Shown piece by piece: positions 1 to 10,902 of a stretch of DNA of 64,000 bases. Position numbers and translations under genes: made by a program. Under the pieces are notes generated by a model. It was given only the letters and a program-made list of their open reading frames with translations. It did no database searches and was not told where the DNA came from. Source of the DNA: Nilaparvata lugens (taxonomy: Eukaryota > Arthropoda > Insecta > Hemiptera > Delphacidae); contig NC_052506.1 of NCBI RefSeq assembly GCF_014356525.2, positions 17,997,361-18,061,360 of the forward strand. Direction: 5' to 3'. How positions within the stretch are numbered: position 1 is the first letter of the stretch; each line of letters starts with the position of its first letter.

Positions 1-215
1 GCTGTATAAACAATGTGCTTTTTCCAATTTAAATTCGAGTCAAGCATGATACCCAGGAATTTGAGGGAATCTGTGCCAGTGAATCTAGGGTTGAAGCTAA
101 ACTGTAAGTCACAGGTTTTCAGGAGGTCAAAACACAAATTGTTTGATGCACACCAATCCATTATATTATTTGATGTACTCAATTCAACAACTGTGTCAAC
201 ATTTTGTTTTTCCGT
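1..215 (-). pseudogene. Non-LTR retrotransposon reverse-transcriptase fragment
   Basis: Read on the minus strand this stretch is open and encodes a peptide typical of the downstream part of Jockey/R1-like reverse transcriptases: NNIMDWCASNNLCFDLLKT, followed after a gap by KFLGIMLDSNLNWKKHI. These match the family pattern in which a 'W...N.L..N..KT' block precedes a 'FLG...D..L.W..HI' block. The fragment runs off the left edge of the window. It lies antisense inside an intron of HEATR1. I see no promoter, tail or target duplication, so it is an internal piece of an element, probably dead. The clade call is by motif only. Confidence 0.7.
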
Positions 216-423
216 CCCATTTACCAATAAGCAACCAATATTACAACTTAACATTACTATTATTATTAAATAGAACTATTAAGATTAGATATTGGAGTTA
301 TTTAGACTCATATCACAGCATGATTTCTAAGGCATTAGATTGTTGATGTATCAAATGCACAATAATATGTTGCTCTGTAGTGTATTAAACAATTCCCGTT
401 TAACAAACTTTGTTTTTTTTCAG

Positions 424-3400
424 GGTTCTCCAGACATTATCGGAGACTCTCAAGAGCCTATTTTTGCCTTTCTCAAAAGAATTCCAAGCTAAAGCGATCG
501 ATGCCTTGAACCTTAAAAAGATTGGAGACCAGAGGAGAAGTGCTGAGCTACTGGAGGCAACAATAGGCTACTTACTAAATGTTTTCAGATACGACAACGA
601 GCGCTCAGTCACAGAGACTCATCTCAACGCTTTGATGGCTCCTCTTGTCAATCTGGTAAATATTATAAACGATTATTTTCAAAAAAATTCAGAAAGTTTT
701 TATTCAAAAAGATTCAACTTAATTTACAATTTTTGGACTGTTGACTGTTCGACGTAACATTTCATTAATAATTATAACAGATTATTACCAGGAAAAATAT
801 TTTTCGTTAAAAACGTTAGAATAAGAACGTTGACACTTCTAGAATGGATTCCCTTGTTTGTAAAATTTCATCCGGCTTAATCATATACGTTCCTTTAATG
901 TTGTAGATGTTAGTAATCTACATCTAGGTTTCTAAAGATTGAAACTCTAGTAACCTATTGGAAGATCTAGTAAAAAACATCAATCTTTAGAAGGACTTCA
1001 GCTTGAATAATACAGAAAAAAGAGTATTGATTCATTTCAAATTCATTTATTTTGCCATAAAATAATACAGATTGAGAAAAAAATATTCTAAATTACAAAA
1101 TGGCACTACCGGCAAAGAACAACTTGTGCGCCGGCAGTGAGTTCCAACAACTAGGTATAGCAAACATTTCAATAGAAAAGAAAATAGAGCTCATTCAAAG
1201 CACTAAAATGAATAAAATTACGGAAACTATTAAAATATTTATTATATATTTTCATTATGTTACTCAGTAACTTCTTGTGATTTTTCAACCACTCCCTTCG
1301 TTTCAACATTTTGAAATTATTCTTATTCTGTGTAATTTTTCAGCTGGAGAATGAAGTCTGCATTAAACACAACCTGTTTGACAATCTCCTAATCCCTTGT
1401 CTGGCGAATCTCGCAAAATGTTTGAGTGATGATTCGCTTTGGAAGAAGTTCAACTATGAAATTCTTCTTAAAACACAACATGAGAATGCCAAGGTATGTC
1501 ATAGTTAATTATTTTTATCATGTTTTTTCCTACAACAATATTACTGGTTCAATTATTGAAAAATTCTTATTTTACTTCACGATTTACTGGTTACCAATAG
1601 ATTTTGGTGGCAGCTGAAGAATACAACTATTAAACTGTTGTACAGCATTATGATAATCATTCAAATAAGAACGCTTTCTCCCGAGTTTAACGGCCCAGCA
1701 ACACAGAGTGATCTGCGATCTGCTCTCCAAGATATAGAAATAAAATATAAATGCCTATTTATAGGGTAGCAGATTGCTGTGTGGCAAGGCTCTTTTGGCT
1801 TTTCTGTGTCCATTATAATAGAAAAAAATATTCTCAGCAGATGTTTTACGAAAGTGTTCGGCTTACCGATCCCCAAGCAAAGAAATTAATAATTTCTGAG
1901 TGAGAATAGTCCCATTAGGATTCATGGGAATTTTATTTTCTCTCTATCATACACTGATACTGATTGACCGAACGTAGTGAGGTCTATGTTTCAACTCGGA
2001 CTTTCTTTTGTCTGTCTGTATGTAACGCGATTACGGCCAAACGCGTTGATAGCATTCTATGAGATTTGGCAGGAATATTCCTTTTTCAACTGCTCGTCGG
2101 TGTATACACAAGGTTTTTTGAAATGTTGCATTTTAAGGATGATATGAAAAGAAAAGGAATTCTTCCATACTCTGATATCACTATATATATAATATATCAT
2201 CTACTTTGAAGATATGATTAATCAGACTATAGAAATATCCATAATCAATCAACTGACAAGTGGAAAGATTATCACGTGAACTGAGTTCATTAACATAAGT
2301 GAGTTTTTGATCTTGGAGAAAACAAATAACAGTTTTTAAGAGTATGATTCAACTGTGAATTGTGGTTCAACTGAATTAACTGGAACAGGTGAAATCAGAT
2401 ACTTGTGGATGAGAAAACTGCGTGAGGTCTACTGTTGGGAATATAGCTTTGTTCGGCTGCGAATAAGCATGAGTTATCAATGACTGGAAGTTCGTTCGTA
2501 TTGGATCCAGTGGACCGTCAGCCTTCAACATTTTTCAGGATTGCAGTTTATTTTCACTGTTAATTGATAGTGAAAATTTATCAATCAATACATTCAATGA
2601 TCTGTTAAAAGCTATAGAGCTGGAAGCTGTTGTAGAGGTCTCCTAGCTGAATTGCATTTATTTTTATTTATATTTCTACTTCTTCTTTTACTGAAACATG
2701 ATCAACAAATCATTGTTTATGTATGTTGATGTGAATATGTATTATTGTTTTTATCGATCTGGAACCTGTTTCATAAAACTCAAAGGACCTGTATTTTTTC
2801 TTTAGGGCTATTTTTTAATATAAATCTTAGTACCCTTTTAAATTATTTTATCACAACATGTTTCGGACATTAATGCAACGGCATTAAAACATGTTATGAT
2901 AAAATAATTTAGAAGGGTACTAAGATTTATATTTTATTTACTCAAAGGACCTGTATTACAGGTAACCTCTCTGTAATATTATAACACAATTGTGTGATCC
3001 ATAAAGTTTTACAAATGTACAACAATTAACAGCGGATTTATCTTTATTAACTGATCTAATCACGGAGTGGTTAGAGTGCCTCAGAACTGCGAATTCCAAT
3101 TAGTCTAGTGTATGAACATAACCTAGAAGGGTCTGTTCAATTAGGGTTTAAAGGTAAAAGGAAAGGTTAGGCTTTGGCTTTTAAATGGCAGTTATCCATA
3201 TTAATATTATTTGAAATTTGTTGATAATTTTATAAAATAAACACAAATAAATAAAAGTTGAAATACTCGCACTTTTGATATATCGCACTTACGAATGACA
3301 CCCTCCGTGTTCTAGTGGATAGAGCGCTTACGAAGCATCCTAGAGATCCCGGGTTAAAACCCACTTGAAAGTCTTTTACCAGGTTCCTCCTTGTTATCGA

Positions 3401-3789
3401 TTGGGCACGTTAAATCGTCGGTCCCGGCTGAAGCTTGGCCATCGTAAGGCTCATTAACGGCTTTCATTCATCATTCAGGTGAGGTGGGACCTTCCCCACC
3501 AACAAAAACCATACAAATTTACTTTTTACTTGTTTTAACTGATTGCGAGCATAATTTTTTAATGTATTTTGAATTGGGTACACAGGTGCGTCTAGGTGCA
3601 GTGAAGGCAGTGTGCGAGGTAGCCAAGAAACTGGGAGACTCCTACTTACCGCTGCTGCCCGAGAGCATTCCCTTCCTGGCAGAACTGCTCGAAGACGAGG
3701 AGGAAGAGGTGGAGCGAACATGTCGCTCCGTCGTCCAGGACATGGAAGCTGTCCTCGGAGAACAGATCAGCAAATACTTCTCCAAATGA
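424..3789 (+). CDS. HEATR1: HEATR1 / UTP10 (BAP28), C-terminal exons, partial at the 5' side
   Basis: These are the last three coding exons of HEAT repeat-containing protein 1, the UTP10/BAP28 subunit of the t-UTP (UtpA) part of the small-subunit processome. In the nucleolus it supports rRNA transcription and 18S pre-rRNA processing. Exons are 424-655 (cag acceptor, GTAAAT donor), 1344-1493 (CAG/GTATGT) and 3586-3789. Junction phases agree and 194 complete codons result. The third exon encodes the hallmark C-terminus: VRLGAVKAVCEVAKKLG, then LLPESIPFLAELLEDEEEEV, ending GEQISKYFSK and TGA. This matches the conserved end of animal HEATR1, where the last HEAT repeats carry 'LLPESIPFLAEL.ED'. 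AATAAA lies at 3816-3821, 27 bases after the stop. All upstream exons are outside the window. The introns carry a foldback element and two SINE-like repeats. The gene is convergent with PFDN6. Confidence 0.93.
1965..2280. repeat. Dispersed repeat, family shared with 53265-53575
   Basis: It begins TGACCGAACGTAGTGAGG and continues through an 'acg-cgattacggc-aaacgcg' block and 'gtatacacaaggtttt' to 'actgacaagtgga'. The same order of blocks is seen at 53265-53575, with divergence and small indels. It sits in the last HEATR1 intron. No coding capacity is visible. It resembles the untranslated tails of non-LTR elements common in insect genomes, but I cannot name the family. Confidence 0.6.
2778..2957. 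repeat. Foldback (hairpin) element flanked by an 18-bp direct repeat
   Basis: Two inverted arms of about 47 bp (2817-2863 and 2887-2933, each carrying the block GGTACTAAGATTTATATT or its complement) surround a short loop containing 'tttcggacattaatgcaacggcatt'-like sequence. The whole is flanked by exact direct repeats ACTCAAAGGACCTGTATT at 2778-2795 and 2940-2957. The inserted segment is 144 bp. A diverged copy of one arm occurs at 44827-44878. It lies inside the last HEATR1 intron. Confidence 0.7.
3057..3300. repeat. Dispersed repeat, same family as 21991-23010
   Basis: Shared blocks in order are 'gagtgcctcag', 'tgttcaattagg..t..aaaggtaaaaggaaa', 'atattatttgaaattt' and 'atatcgcac...gaatgacaccc'. 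They recur at 21991-22150 and 22790-23010, where two MITEs split the element. It is non-coding, and the family is not recognised. Confidence 0.5.
3296..3520 (+). repeat. tRNA-derived SINE
   Basis: The head is tRNA-like, with a box A-like TAGTGGATAGAGCG near 3315 and a box B-like GGGTTAAAACCC near 3352. It is followed by a body 'tcggtcccggctgaag...catcgtaaggctcattaacggctt...aggtgaggtgggac...ccccacca'. The same body recurs at 8604-8720. This head-plus-conserved-body structure is typical of a SINE. It ends about 65 bases before the acceptor of the last HEATR1 exon. Confidence 0.65.
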
Positions 3790-4083
3790 ACAATTTATTT
3801 TCGAATTTAGTTTTTAATAAAGTAATTATTTACTAAGTTCATTTAATCTGATATTTTATTTCCTATTTCCACTATATTCAAAAATAATCTGGTGTGGCGC
3901 ACTCTCACAACTTTCCTTGCCGTTATGAAAATTCATCACCTGACGCTAGTGTTCCCGCGCATCTCAAGTCTACTATTCAAAGATCTGAGCCAGCTGGTGA
4001 TAGGACAATAACGCTAGAGACACACTAGGTCTGCTATCTCTTCATAGTGGATGATTTAATAGAATCAACCGAAACTCAGACGC

Positions 4084-4560
4084 ATGAATGCACTCACGAA
4101 AGAGTACCAAAAAATTCAGCAAAATCAAAACCTGCCAATACATGAGGATGTAGATGATGTCAATCAAAGCCGCTTAATATCAAGGAAGCCTCCAACCAGT
4201 ACTGCATTAGCTGCCTTGGTTGATGGATTCAGCTTGACTGAGTCCTGGCGACAAGAATGGTCTGCAAAACAAAGCAATTCCATCCCGTGTATCAACCAAC
4301 AGCCACCAGGTTTTGATCTACCACGTAGATTATGGTCAGCGCTGAACAGAGTTCGTACCAAACATGGTAGATGTGCCTATGCTATGCATAAATGGGGCAA
4401 GGCAACAACACCATTTTGTGAGTGTGGTGCTGTTCAGACAGTGATGCATATCGTCGAAGAGTGCCCAAGAACAACAACATACACGGGTGGACCTGACGAT
4501 TTCCTGTTAGCCACACCAGAATCAATAGCTTATTTAAATGTATTAAATGTTTGCCTATAG
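4084..4560 (+). pseudogene. Non-LTR retrotransposon ORF2 C-terminal fragment
   Basis: There are 158 open codons with the C-terminal signature of Jockey/R1-type ORF2 proteins: LPRRLWSALNRVRTKHGRCA, then a CCHC-like CECG...MHIVEECP block, ending ATPESIAYLNVLNVCL and a stop. The reverse-transcriptase core is missing, so this is a 5'-truncated copy. The untranslated tail continues to about 4805 and ends in AT-rich 'aataaataataataaataaa', as expected for target-primed insertions. It lies in the spacer between the convergent HEATR1 and PFDN6 genes and is not a host gene. Confidence 0.75.
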
Positions 4561-4924
4561 TTTTAAAATCTATGACTGAGACGAATCCAGTCTTTGTTGA
4601 TATATGAATACATAAATGTGGTATATAATTTTACCCATCCCAGATTGAAGATTTGGTGTTGAAATTGAAGTGAACATAACCTACATAATATTTGGACGAT
4701 TTGTAACAAAATCAGGAAATTGAAGAAGTTTTGGGCAATAGCCTGTTTTTTTCTTTTCCGACTATTGTATTGTTCGCTCTATCTAATAAATAAATAATAA
4801 TAAATAAATCCCATTTTACTATTAGAATTTAATTGTGTCTTTTGCCATACGCTAGAGAGAGAATAGAATCAACAGTTGCCAACTGTTTGTAATTGAATAA
4901 TCACATTTTTTCGAATTTCAAGCT

Positions 4925-5365
4925 TATTTCCAATTTTAGGTGAAAATGTTACTGAACATTAATTGTAGAGATTTTCATGCTCAATCTTTTCCAATTTTTT
5001 GTTTAAATTTTATTTGAAGCCTGAAAATTGGGAAAATCGTTGGAGCCGTTTTCGAGAAAATCGTGAAAAATCCTGTTTTTGACAAAATTTTTGCCCTTTT
5101 AGCCGCCATATTGAATTGCATTTGATCGAAATTGTTCGTGTCGGATCCTTACAGTTTGAGAACCTCAAGTTCCAAATTTCAAGTCATTCCGTTAATTGGG
5201 AGATGAGATATCATGTACACAGACACACATACACATACAGACCAATACCCAAAAACCACTTTTTTGGTCTCAGGGGACCTTGAAACGTATAGAAATTTGA
5301 AAATTGGTTTTCGGGAAGCAATACTTTCCTTACCTATGGTAATAGGAAAAGGAAAGTAAAAACTG
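4925..5365. repeat. Dispersed interspersed repeat
   Basis: This stretch has the phrasing of insect interspersed repeats: 'atcgttggagccgttttcgag', an ACACAGACACACATACACATACA-like tract (about 5218-5242) and a terminal 'actttccttacctatggtaatagg'. The phrase 'cgtt.gagccgttttc.aga' recurs at 36252 and 53063 in other repeats here. No coding capacity is seen and I cannot name a family. Confidence 0.5.
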
Positions 5366-5394
5366 TACTTCATCAAGGTTTTTGTCGAAGGAAA

Positions 5395-6240
5395 AAATGC
5401 GCTTTGAGCAGAAAACGTTCCTCATTCATGGATTACACTTTCCTCTCACAATAAAAAAATAGTGAGTTCCACATTATAATGGCAGTGGAGAAATAAAGGA
5501 GAACAGCGTTGCCCATTCTCTGCCTTGCCACTGCCTTCTATAGAGGACAGCTGAAACCGGTATATCTGATGTAATATTAACTGTTTATTATTGTTTAAAA
5601 TAATCAATTAAATTATATTTGCCAAGAAAGTATATTTTCCTATGATTAAATAATACATTTTCATAATTGAGATTAAATGTTCTGTTAATTATTTCTACAT
5701 TGTTAAAAAACGATCTTGCAACGTTGCGGAGCAAGAAATGGATAGCACTATCTGCTTTGTCGAATGATAGACAAGGATAGCAGCCAATGTTAATCAAATA
5801 CTGCCTAAAGTTGATCAAAACTCAAATCACTGTTGACTGTAAAACTCAGTATCAAATAATGTTGTGTTCTCACTACAGGAACATAATGTGCTTTGAGCAG
5901 AAACGTTTCTTATTCATGGATTAATTTACACTTTCCTCTCACACTATATAGCAGAATTAACTACTTGATGAAGTGGTCAGTTAATTTTCGAAAAATGTTT
6001 ATTAAATTTGTATTTTTTCTTTATTTGTGGTGTAAATAAATTTAAATCCAGAGGTGAACTTTCGCGAACTATCTATATATCTGCTTATTTTAATAAGACG
6101 TGGGAATAATGGCACAGGCTCCAATAATTGAATGTCATGCCCTACAGAAAAAGGCAACGCTCCGAAGTAGTGCTGTCAATGTTCTGTTAATTATATTTCT
6201 ACATTGTTGAAAAAACGAAGTTGACGTTGCACTTGTTAAT
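5395..6240. repeat. Partial direct repeat, two units about 490 bp apart
   Basis: The blocks 'gctttgagcagaaa.cgtt' plus 'attcatggatta' plus 'cactttcctctcaca' occur at about 5400 and 5890. 'aatgttctgttaatta' plus 'tttctacattgtt' occurs at about 5677 and 6178. The order is kept and the units are diverged. This is either a local duplication or two copies of one element. No gene is seen in this stretch. Confidence 0.45.
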
Positions 6241-6667
6241 CAGCATTGGCTGAATGGGAAGTGTTAGTTATTTATATTATGGAATACTGGCAATTGAAAG
6301 TGAATCTTACTAGAAAAAATCGATTTTTTCAAGCACTACTTTTCAGTGTTCTCATTTTTTTGAGCGTGGCATTTATTAGAGGAAGCTGTGATAGTATCTT
6401 CAGCTTGACAAATCGTTGAATATTGAATAAAAAAGGAAACATTAAATTATGTAAAACAAGTTGTTAAAAATGTTTTATTAGTAGAATTAGAATAGAAGAA
6501 GATTGGACAAACAAGAGTTTTAAAGCAAATGAAAAAGTCCAGTTTCAGACATAATACATAAATAATAATACGTGTATTAACAGAGGTGTAACTCGTTGTT
6601 CTAGTAACAAAAGTATGTAAGTAATCACATTGGTTAATAAATTTGAGAAATAGTAGTCATTCAATCT

Positions 6668-9600
6668 TCACGCCATGTTCAACATTTTAGCTTTGGCTTC
6701 TTGCAGTTGTTTTTGAAACTTCTCTATTTTCTGTTTGTGGCCTTCACGTTTTAATTCAGCAGATGAGATAAGATCGTCTATCCGTTTCCTGCAATAATAT
6801 AATAAAGAAATCAATCGCAACCGAAAAAATTGTTCAGATACATTTTATTTGGTACATGTTTTAAGTGCTAGGAAAGTCATGTAACCAAAACTTTCACTGA
6901 TTCATGTTACCTTCATCCACATTTAGGCTTGTATTACATTAAACAACCGGTGGGTCGCCAAACATTCAGACCAAACATTGGCGGTCTAATGTAATGAACG
7001 CCGGGACACCAGTGAAACACCAAGTTTGGCTGCCGGGCTGGCGACACGAGTGAGACACCAGCCGGGTCGCCAAAATCTGGTGGTCGGGTGCCAGAATATG
7101 GCGACCCTATAAGTCACTTGGACACTTGGCTAAATGTAATATGAGCCCTATTTTCCTATTCGTCTTCTGAAGAGAATGACCGCGTTATTTCAATTGACTA
7201 CGAAAAATTCATGAGCTTCCGACCCCTGCATGATAAAAAATTATTTGAAGTGATGTCCACTTTAATAGTTCCTGTTCTTAATTGAAACTATAGGATAACG
7301 TTCTATTGACATATCGACTATATTCTGCTCTTACTCAATGAGTATCTTCATTTATTCAGCTTGGGAAAAATATCAAATGAAGAGACTACATGTATTTTTG
7401 CTATACTGTATTTTAGCTAATTTTTGAATCGACGTTAGCGCCAGTACTCAAGTAAATTATGAAAAAGTCAAGTATACCTACCGAATTTCAAATTCCGTTC
7501 AAAAGAAAATGGACTACCATTGAACAAATCAACAGAATTTTGACTTCACACAAATACTTCTTATTTTGAAAAGTAGCCATTGCTAACTAGCAATTAAACT
7601 GGATAAATTGAATATAGGTAATCATCATGTTTAATTTCTGGTTTCAAACTTTCAAATTAATTTTCAAGGATTATAATGGATTAGGGAAATAGTATCAGAT
7701 CCCATCTTTATTTCAATTTCATTAATTTTATAAATTTAAGATATATATTCTTGGACTGAAAATTGTGTGTCAAATTGAAACTTCTATTTCCGACATTTTA
7801 TCTAGTAAATTTGGGAGAGGATTAGCTGAAGGATTGCCTTCTTTCTCTCCCAATCATTTCATTGATGCGTAAGATTTGCATAAATAATAATAAGTCCATG
7901 AACACTTACAGTTCGCCATTGATGTAGTCCAATCGTTTGCTGACATTCTGTTTGGCTTCATCCAATTCTTGTTTGATCAGAACAGGCCCAATTAATTTGA
8001 AAACGTCAGCGTCATCTTTCATAAGATCGAGCTCCTGCAAATGTTCAAAATGGCAGTTACAGAAAATGCAAGTAAGGCCCAATTCACACAGTACTTGCGT
8101 ATGGCACACGGACGTGGCACTGACTCTTCTACTTGCACACCACTCCGATATTATTATACTATATAAACATATGATCAAATGCAAACAGAAGTGGCGTCAC
8201 GTCACGAAGTTACAGTTCTGTGTAAATTAGGCCTAAGGATGCCTTGATCTTGATGAAATAGAGAAATGTTAGACAGAGTCCACCTTGACATTTATCAACT
8301 CATAAATGTAGCCTATATTATATTAAGATGGATTTGGAATTGATGTACTGATACTGGCATTTGATGGAAATATTCAGCTGTTTGTTGGCTAAAATACAAA
8401 ATTCTCTGGCACCACCAAGAAGTGAGGCCTCTTCTAAAAAGCTTGTTTTTTAGTAATTGAAGAAAACTTATTGTAAGAGGAATTCAATCCGAAAAAAATC
8501 TCAAATTTAATCCGAATTGAGATTTCTAAATAATACTTTATATATCACATTATTCATAAAGTTTTAAGAAAATCGATCCTTTTTTCTCATCAACCATTTC
8601 CTTGTCGGTCCCGGCTGAAGTACGACAGTCGTAAGGCCCATTGACGGCTTAAATTGTATATTCAGGTGAGGTGGAAACTTCTGTCAGGGACTCCCCACCA
8701 ATAGTCATACGCATATAATTTTTACTACCCATTTCTCAACCTAAAGGGATTTTTCATACAATGGCCAAAGTTTCCAATTTGAATCAATAATAGTCTACTG
8801 CCAACGAGTACAATAATCAGTGACAAGTTTATTCATATTAAGTGATCAAGTTATCACATTATAATAAGCTTATTTCAATAATTGGATCTAGTTTTGTTCA
8901 AACGCATAACGGATAAATCATTTGCTTACACTGATAATAGTATAATACCTTTTTTACAGCAGTGTTTTCATTCATTTGTGCATCCAGTTGCTGTCTTTGC
9001 ATTACCAATCTTACGTACTCTGAAAATTATTGAATATAATTTCAGATTACTATGAAATAACAGAATGTAAAAAAAATAAATTGAAATCTTACAAATGAGC
9101 ATTCAAAAAATTATAATATTACATATTATTATATCAAAATTGACCCATTCAAAACAGAAGACAACACTTGGTAATTCAGTTTTCGATCTATCACCATTCG
9201 CTGGATGGATTCAATCAATATTAAATTCAACATCAACTCCAGGCTGAAACGATTCCAGACAGTCTAAAGATAGCTAGGACATTGCCAATTCACAAGAAAG
9301 CGGAGACTGATAATCCTGTTAACTACATGCGGATTTCTATTGATCCCATCTTCTCAAAGGTGATTGAAAAAAGATGAAGACGCAGATGACTGAATTCTTT
9401 GAGGGGAAACAGATTTCTTTCACCATCGCATCATGAATTCAGAAATAGACGATCCACATGTGCTGACAACATACAGAGTGCTTTTGAGGATGGCAAAACT
9501 CATTGAGGCGGCCAAGTTATTGTCCTTACTTTACTTTACTTTTTACCACCTACATCATTGAGATCAGGGGCACGTCAGGTAAGGTAGGAGGGTGAGGTCA

Positions 9601-10902
9601 GGGTATCAGCGGAAGATCCGTTGAGCGCTTAGCTCCATGAATTCTTGTATTGAATACAGAGAGTTCTTAGTCAGATACTTTTTGAGAGCCTTCTTGAATT
9701 GGTTTTGACATTCAATTTGTTTGAGGTCATCCGGTAGGCAGTTGAAAAATTTACACCCTGAGGATTCTGGTTGTTTTTGTGATTTTTGTAGTTTGTTGTA
9801 GGGAATTTCAAGATCATTTAGAAAATAAACTAGAGCTTAATGAGGATGAAACAAGTATTCTGGTTTGCTCAATAAAGAGAACAGAATCATCTGAACCAGT
9901 AAAGCTACTGGGATTATGGATGGACAAGATGTTAAGCTGGAGTTATAATGTGCAGCAAGTCTGCAAGAAACTGTCACAAGTGGTATACCTTCTCAAGAAA
10001 CTTGGTAGACCGCAGCACCCTCATAATGGCATACCACTCGCTCTTCCAGAGCCGCATAATCGATGGCTTACTATTGTGGAGTAAAGCGCCGGCAACCCAT
10101 AATGTGCCGCTTCTACAGAAGAAGGCTCTAAGGATAGTGTCCTTCGCAGACTTTGGGGATAACTGCAGGCCACTCTTCAAGAGTCTTCTAATTTCAAAAG
10201 TACACAATCAATACGTAGCCTACTGAGCTCATAGTTGCATGTTAAGAAACCCTGGAGCATCTGCAAAGAAGGTGTGATGTGCATGGCTACAATGCCAACA
10301 GCTTCTGAACACAGGCCATTACATTTTTTAATAGTCTTTCTAAGGATACTCAGGACTAACAGTACTCAAAGTTCTACCAACTAAAGAAGAAAGTCATAAG
10401 AAGGCCACTTTACTCTCTTCTATTCTGGGAATCTAGCGCCTCCACAGCATGTATAAAATGCAGATTACTTTTAATATAGGGCCTAATTGATGGGAAACTC
10501 TGACTCTGCGTATCCAGATACCCCAGCTCTTGGCAACGACTCAAGTGTATTCAAGTATACTTGACATTAATAATATGTTCACAATAAATAAAAAAAGTGA
10601 ATAAAGCATACCGTTTATCAGACAATGTTTTACAAAAAAGAGAAACCGTGCCAAGTTGTATTTGATCTATATTCTACATTCTTAATGCTATGTAAATAGA
10701 TACTTAGAGTTGAATAGGATTCAGAAATCAAATATTAGGTAGGTTGTACTATAAAAGGTTGTAAAATGTTATAAGGTTCTGTTTTTGTCACTGAATTATT
10801 CTATTTTCAAAATGATATCATGAAGAGATAATTTTTACCTTTTTGCATAGCTTTAAAATTTTCAAATTCACTTTGCATCTGCTTTTGAATTTCTTCAGCC
10901 AT
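6668..10902 (-). CDS. PFDN6: Prefoldin subunit 6, complete, four exons
   Basis: This encodes a beta-type subunit of the cytosolic prefoldin hexamer, which captures unfolded actin and tubulin and hands them to the CCT chaperonin. Coding exons, in transcript order, are 10902-10839, 9019-8949, 8034-7910 and 6788-6668. All junctions are GT-AG and in phase, giving 381 nt (126 aa), close to the usual length of about 129. The start is MAEEIQKQMQSEFENF. The family core is in exon 3, with VFKLIGPVLIKQELDEAK and KRLDYINGEL: the beta-hairpin signature between two coiled coils. The C-terminal helix is rich in Lys and Gln and ends MLNMA. The ATG at 10902 is the only one that gives the full N-terminal helix. 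Intron 1 holds antisense reverse-transcriptase debris and intron 2 a SINE tail and a MITE. The gene is divergent from MPND. A DRE-like ATCGATAG lies about 160 bp upstream of the start, a weak hint. Confidence 0.95.
6926..7149. mobile_element. MITE in PFDN6 intron 3
   Basis: The ends are inverted: GGCTTGTATTACATT on the left and AATGTAATATGAGCCC on the right. The interior is much GC-richer than the surroundings, with repeated 'gggtcgcca', 'ggcgac' and 'gacaccag' blocks. About 220 bp, no coding capacity. The TIR layout is clear. I do not see a convincing target duplication. Confidence 0.65.
8076..8233. mobile_element. MITE with TAA target duplication (PIF/Harbinger-like)
   Basis: Terminal inverted repeats are GGCCCAATTCACACAG and CTGTGTAAATTAGGCC (16 bp, two mismatches). 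TAA is present immediately on each side (8073-8075 and 8234-8236). The length is 158 bp. A 3-bp TWA-type duplication is typical of PIF/Harbinger elements, hence the tentative superfamily. It sits in PFDN6 intron 2. Confidence 0.7.
8604..8720 (+). repeat. SINE body fragment, same family as 3296-3520
   Basis: It repeats 'gtcggtcccggctgaag..c', 'cgtaaggcccattgacggctt', 'ttcaggtgaggtgg' and 'ctccccacca' in the same order as the SINE in the HEATR1 intron. The tRNA-like head is absent, so this copy is 5'-truncated. It lies in PFDN6 intron 2. Confidence 0.6.
9228..10470 (+). pseudogene. Decayed non-LTR retrotransposon reverse transcriptase
   Basis: The left block (about 9245-9500) reads, with stops and a shift, as the start of an RT domain: IPDSLKIARTLPIHKKAETDNPVNYMRISI, where the NPVNY(R)PIS pattern is classic. 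A middle part at 9530-9775 looks unrelated or rearranged. The right block (9779-10225) carries the RT C-terminus in two frames: VKLLGLWMDKMLSWSYNV, then after a frameshift near 10010 LIMAYHSLFQSRIIDGLLLW and KKALRIVSF. The Jockey-like order is kept. Several frame breaks show it is dead. It lies in PFDN6 intron 1, antisense to the gene. Confidence 0.75.

Noticed and set aside
3300..3365. tRNA gene
   Set aside because: Box A- and box B-like motifs are present but the acceptor stem does not pair and a SINE body follows; it is a SINE head.
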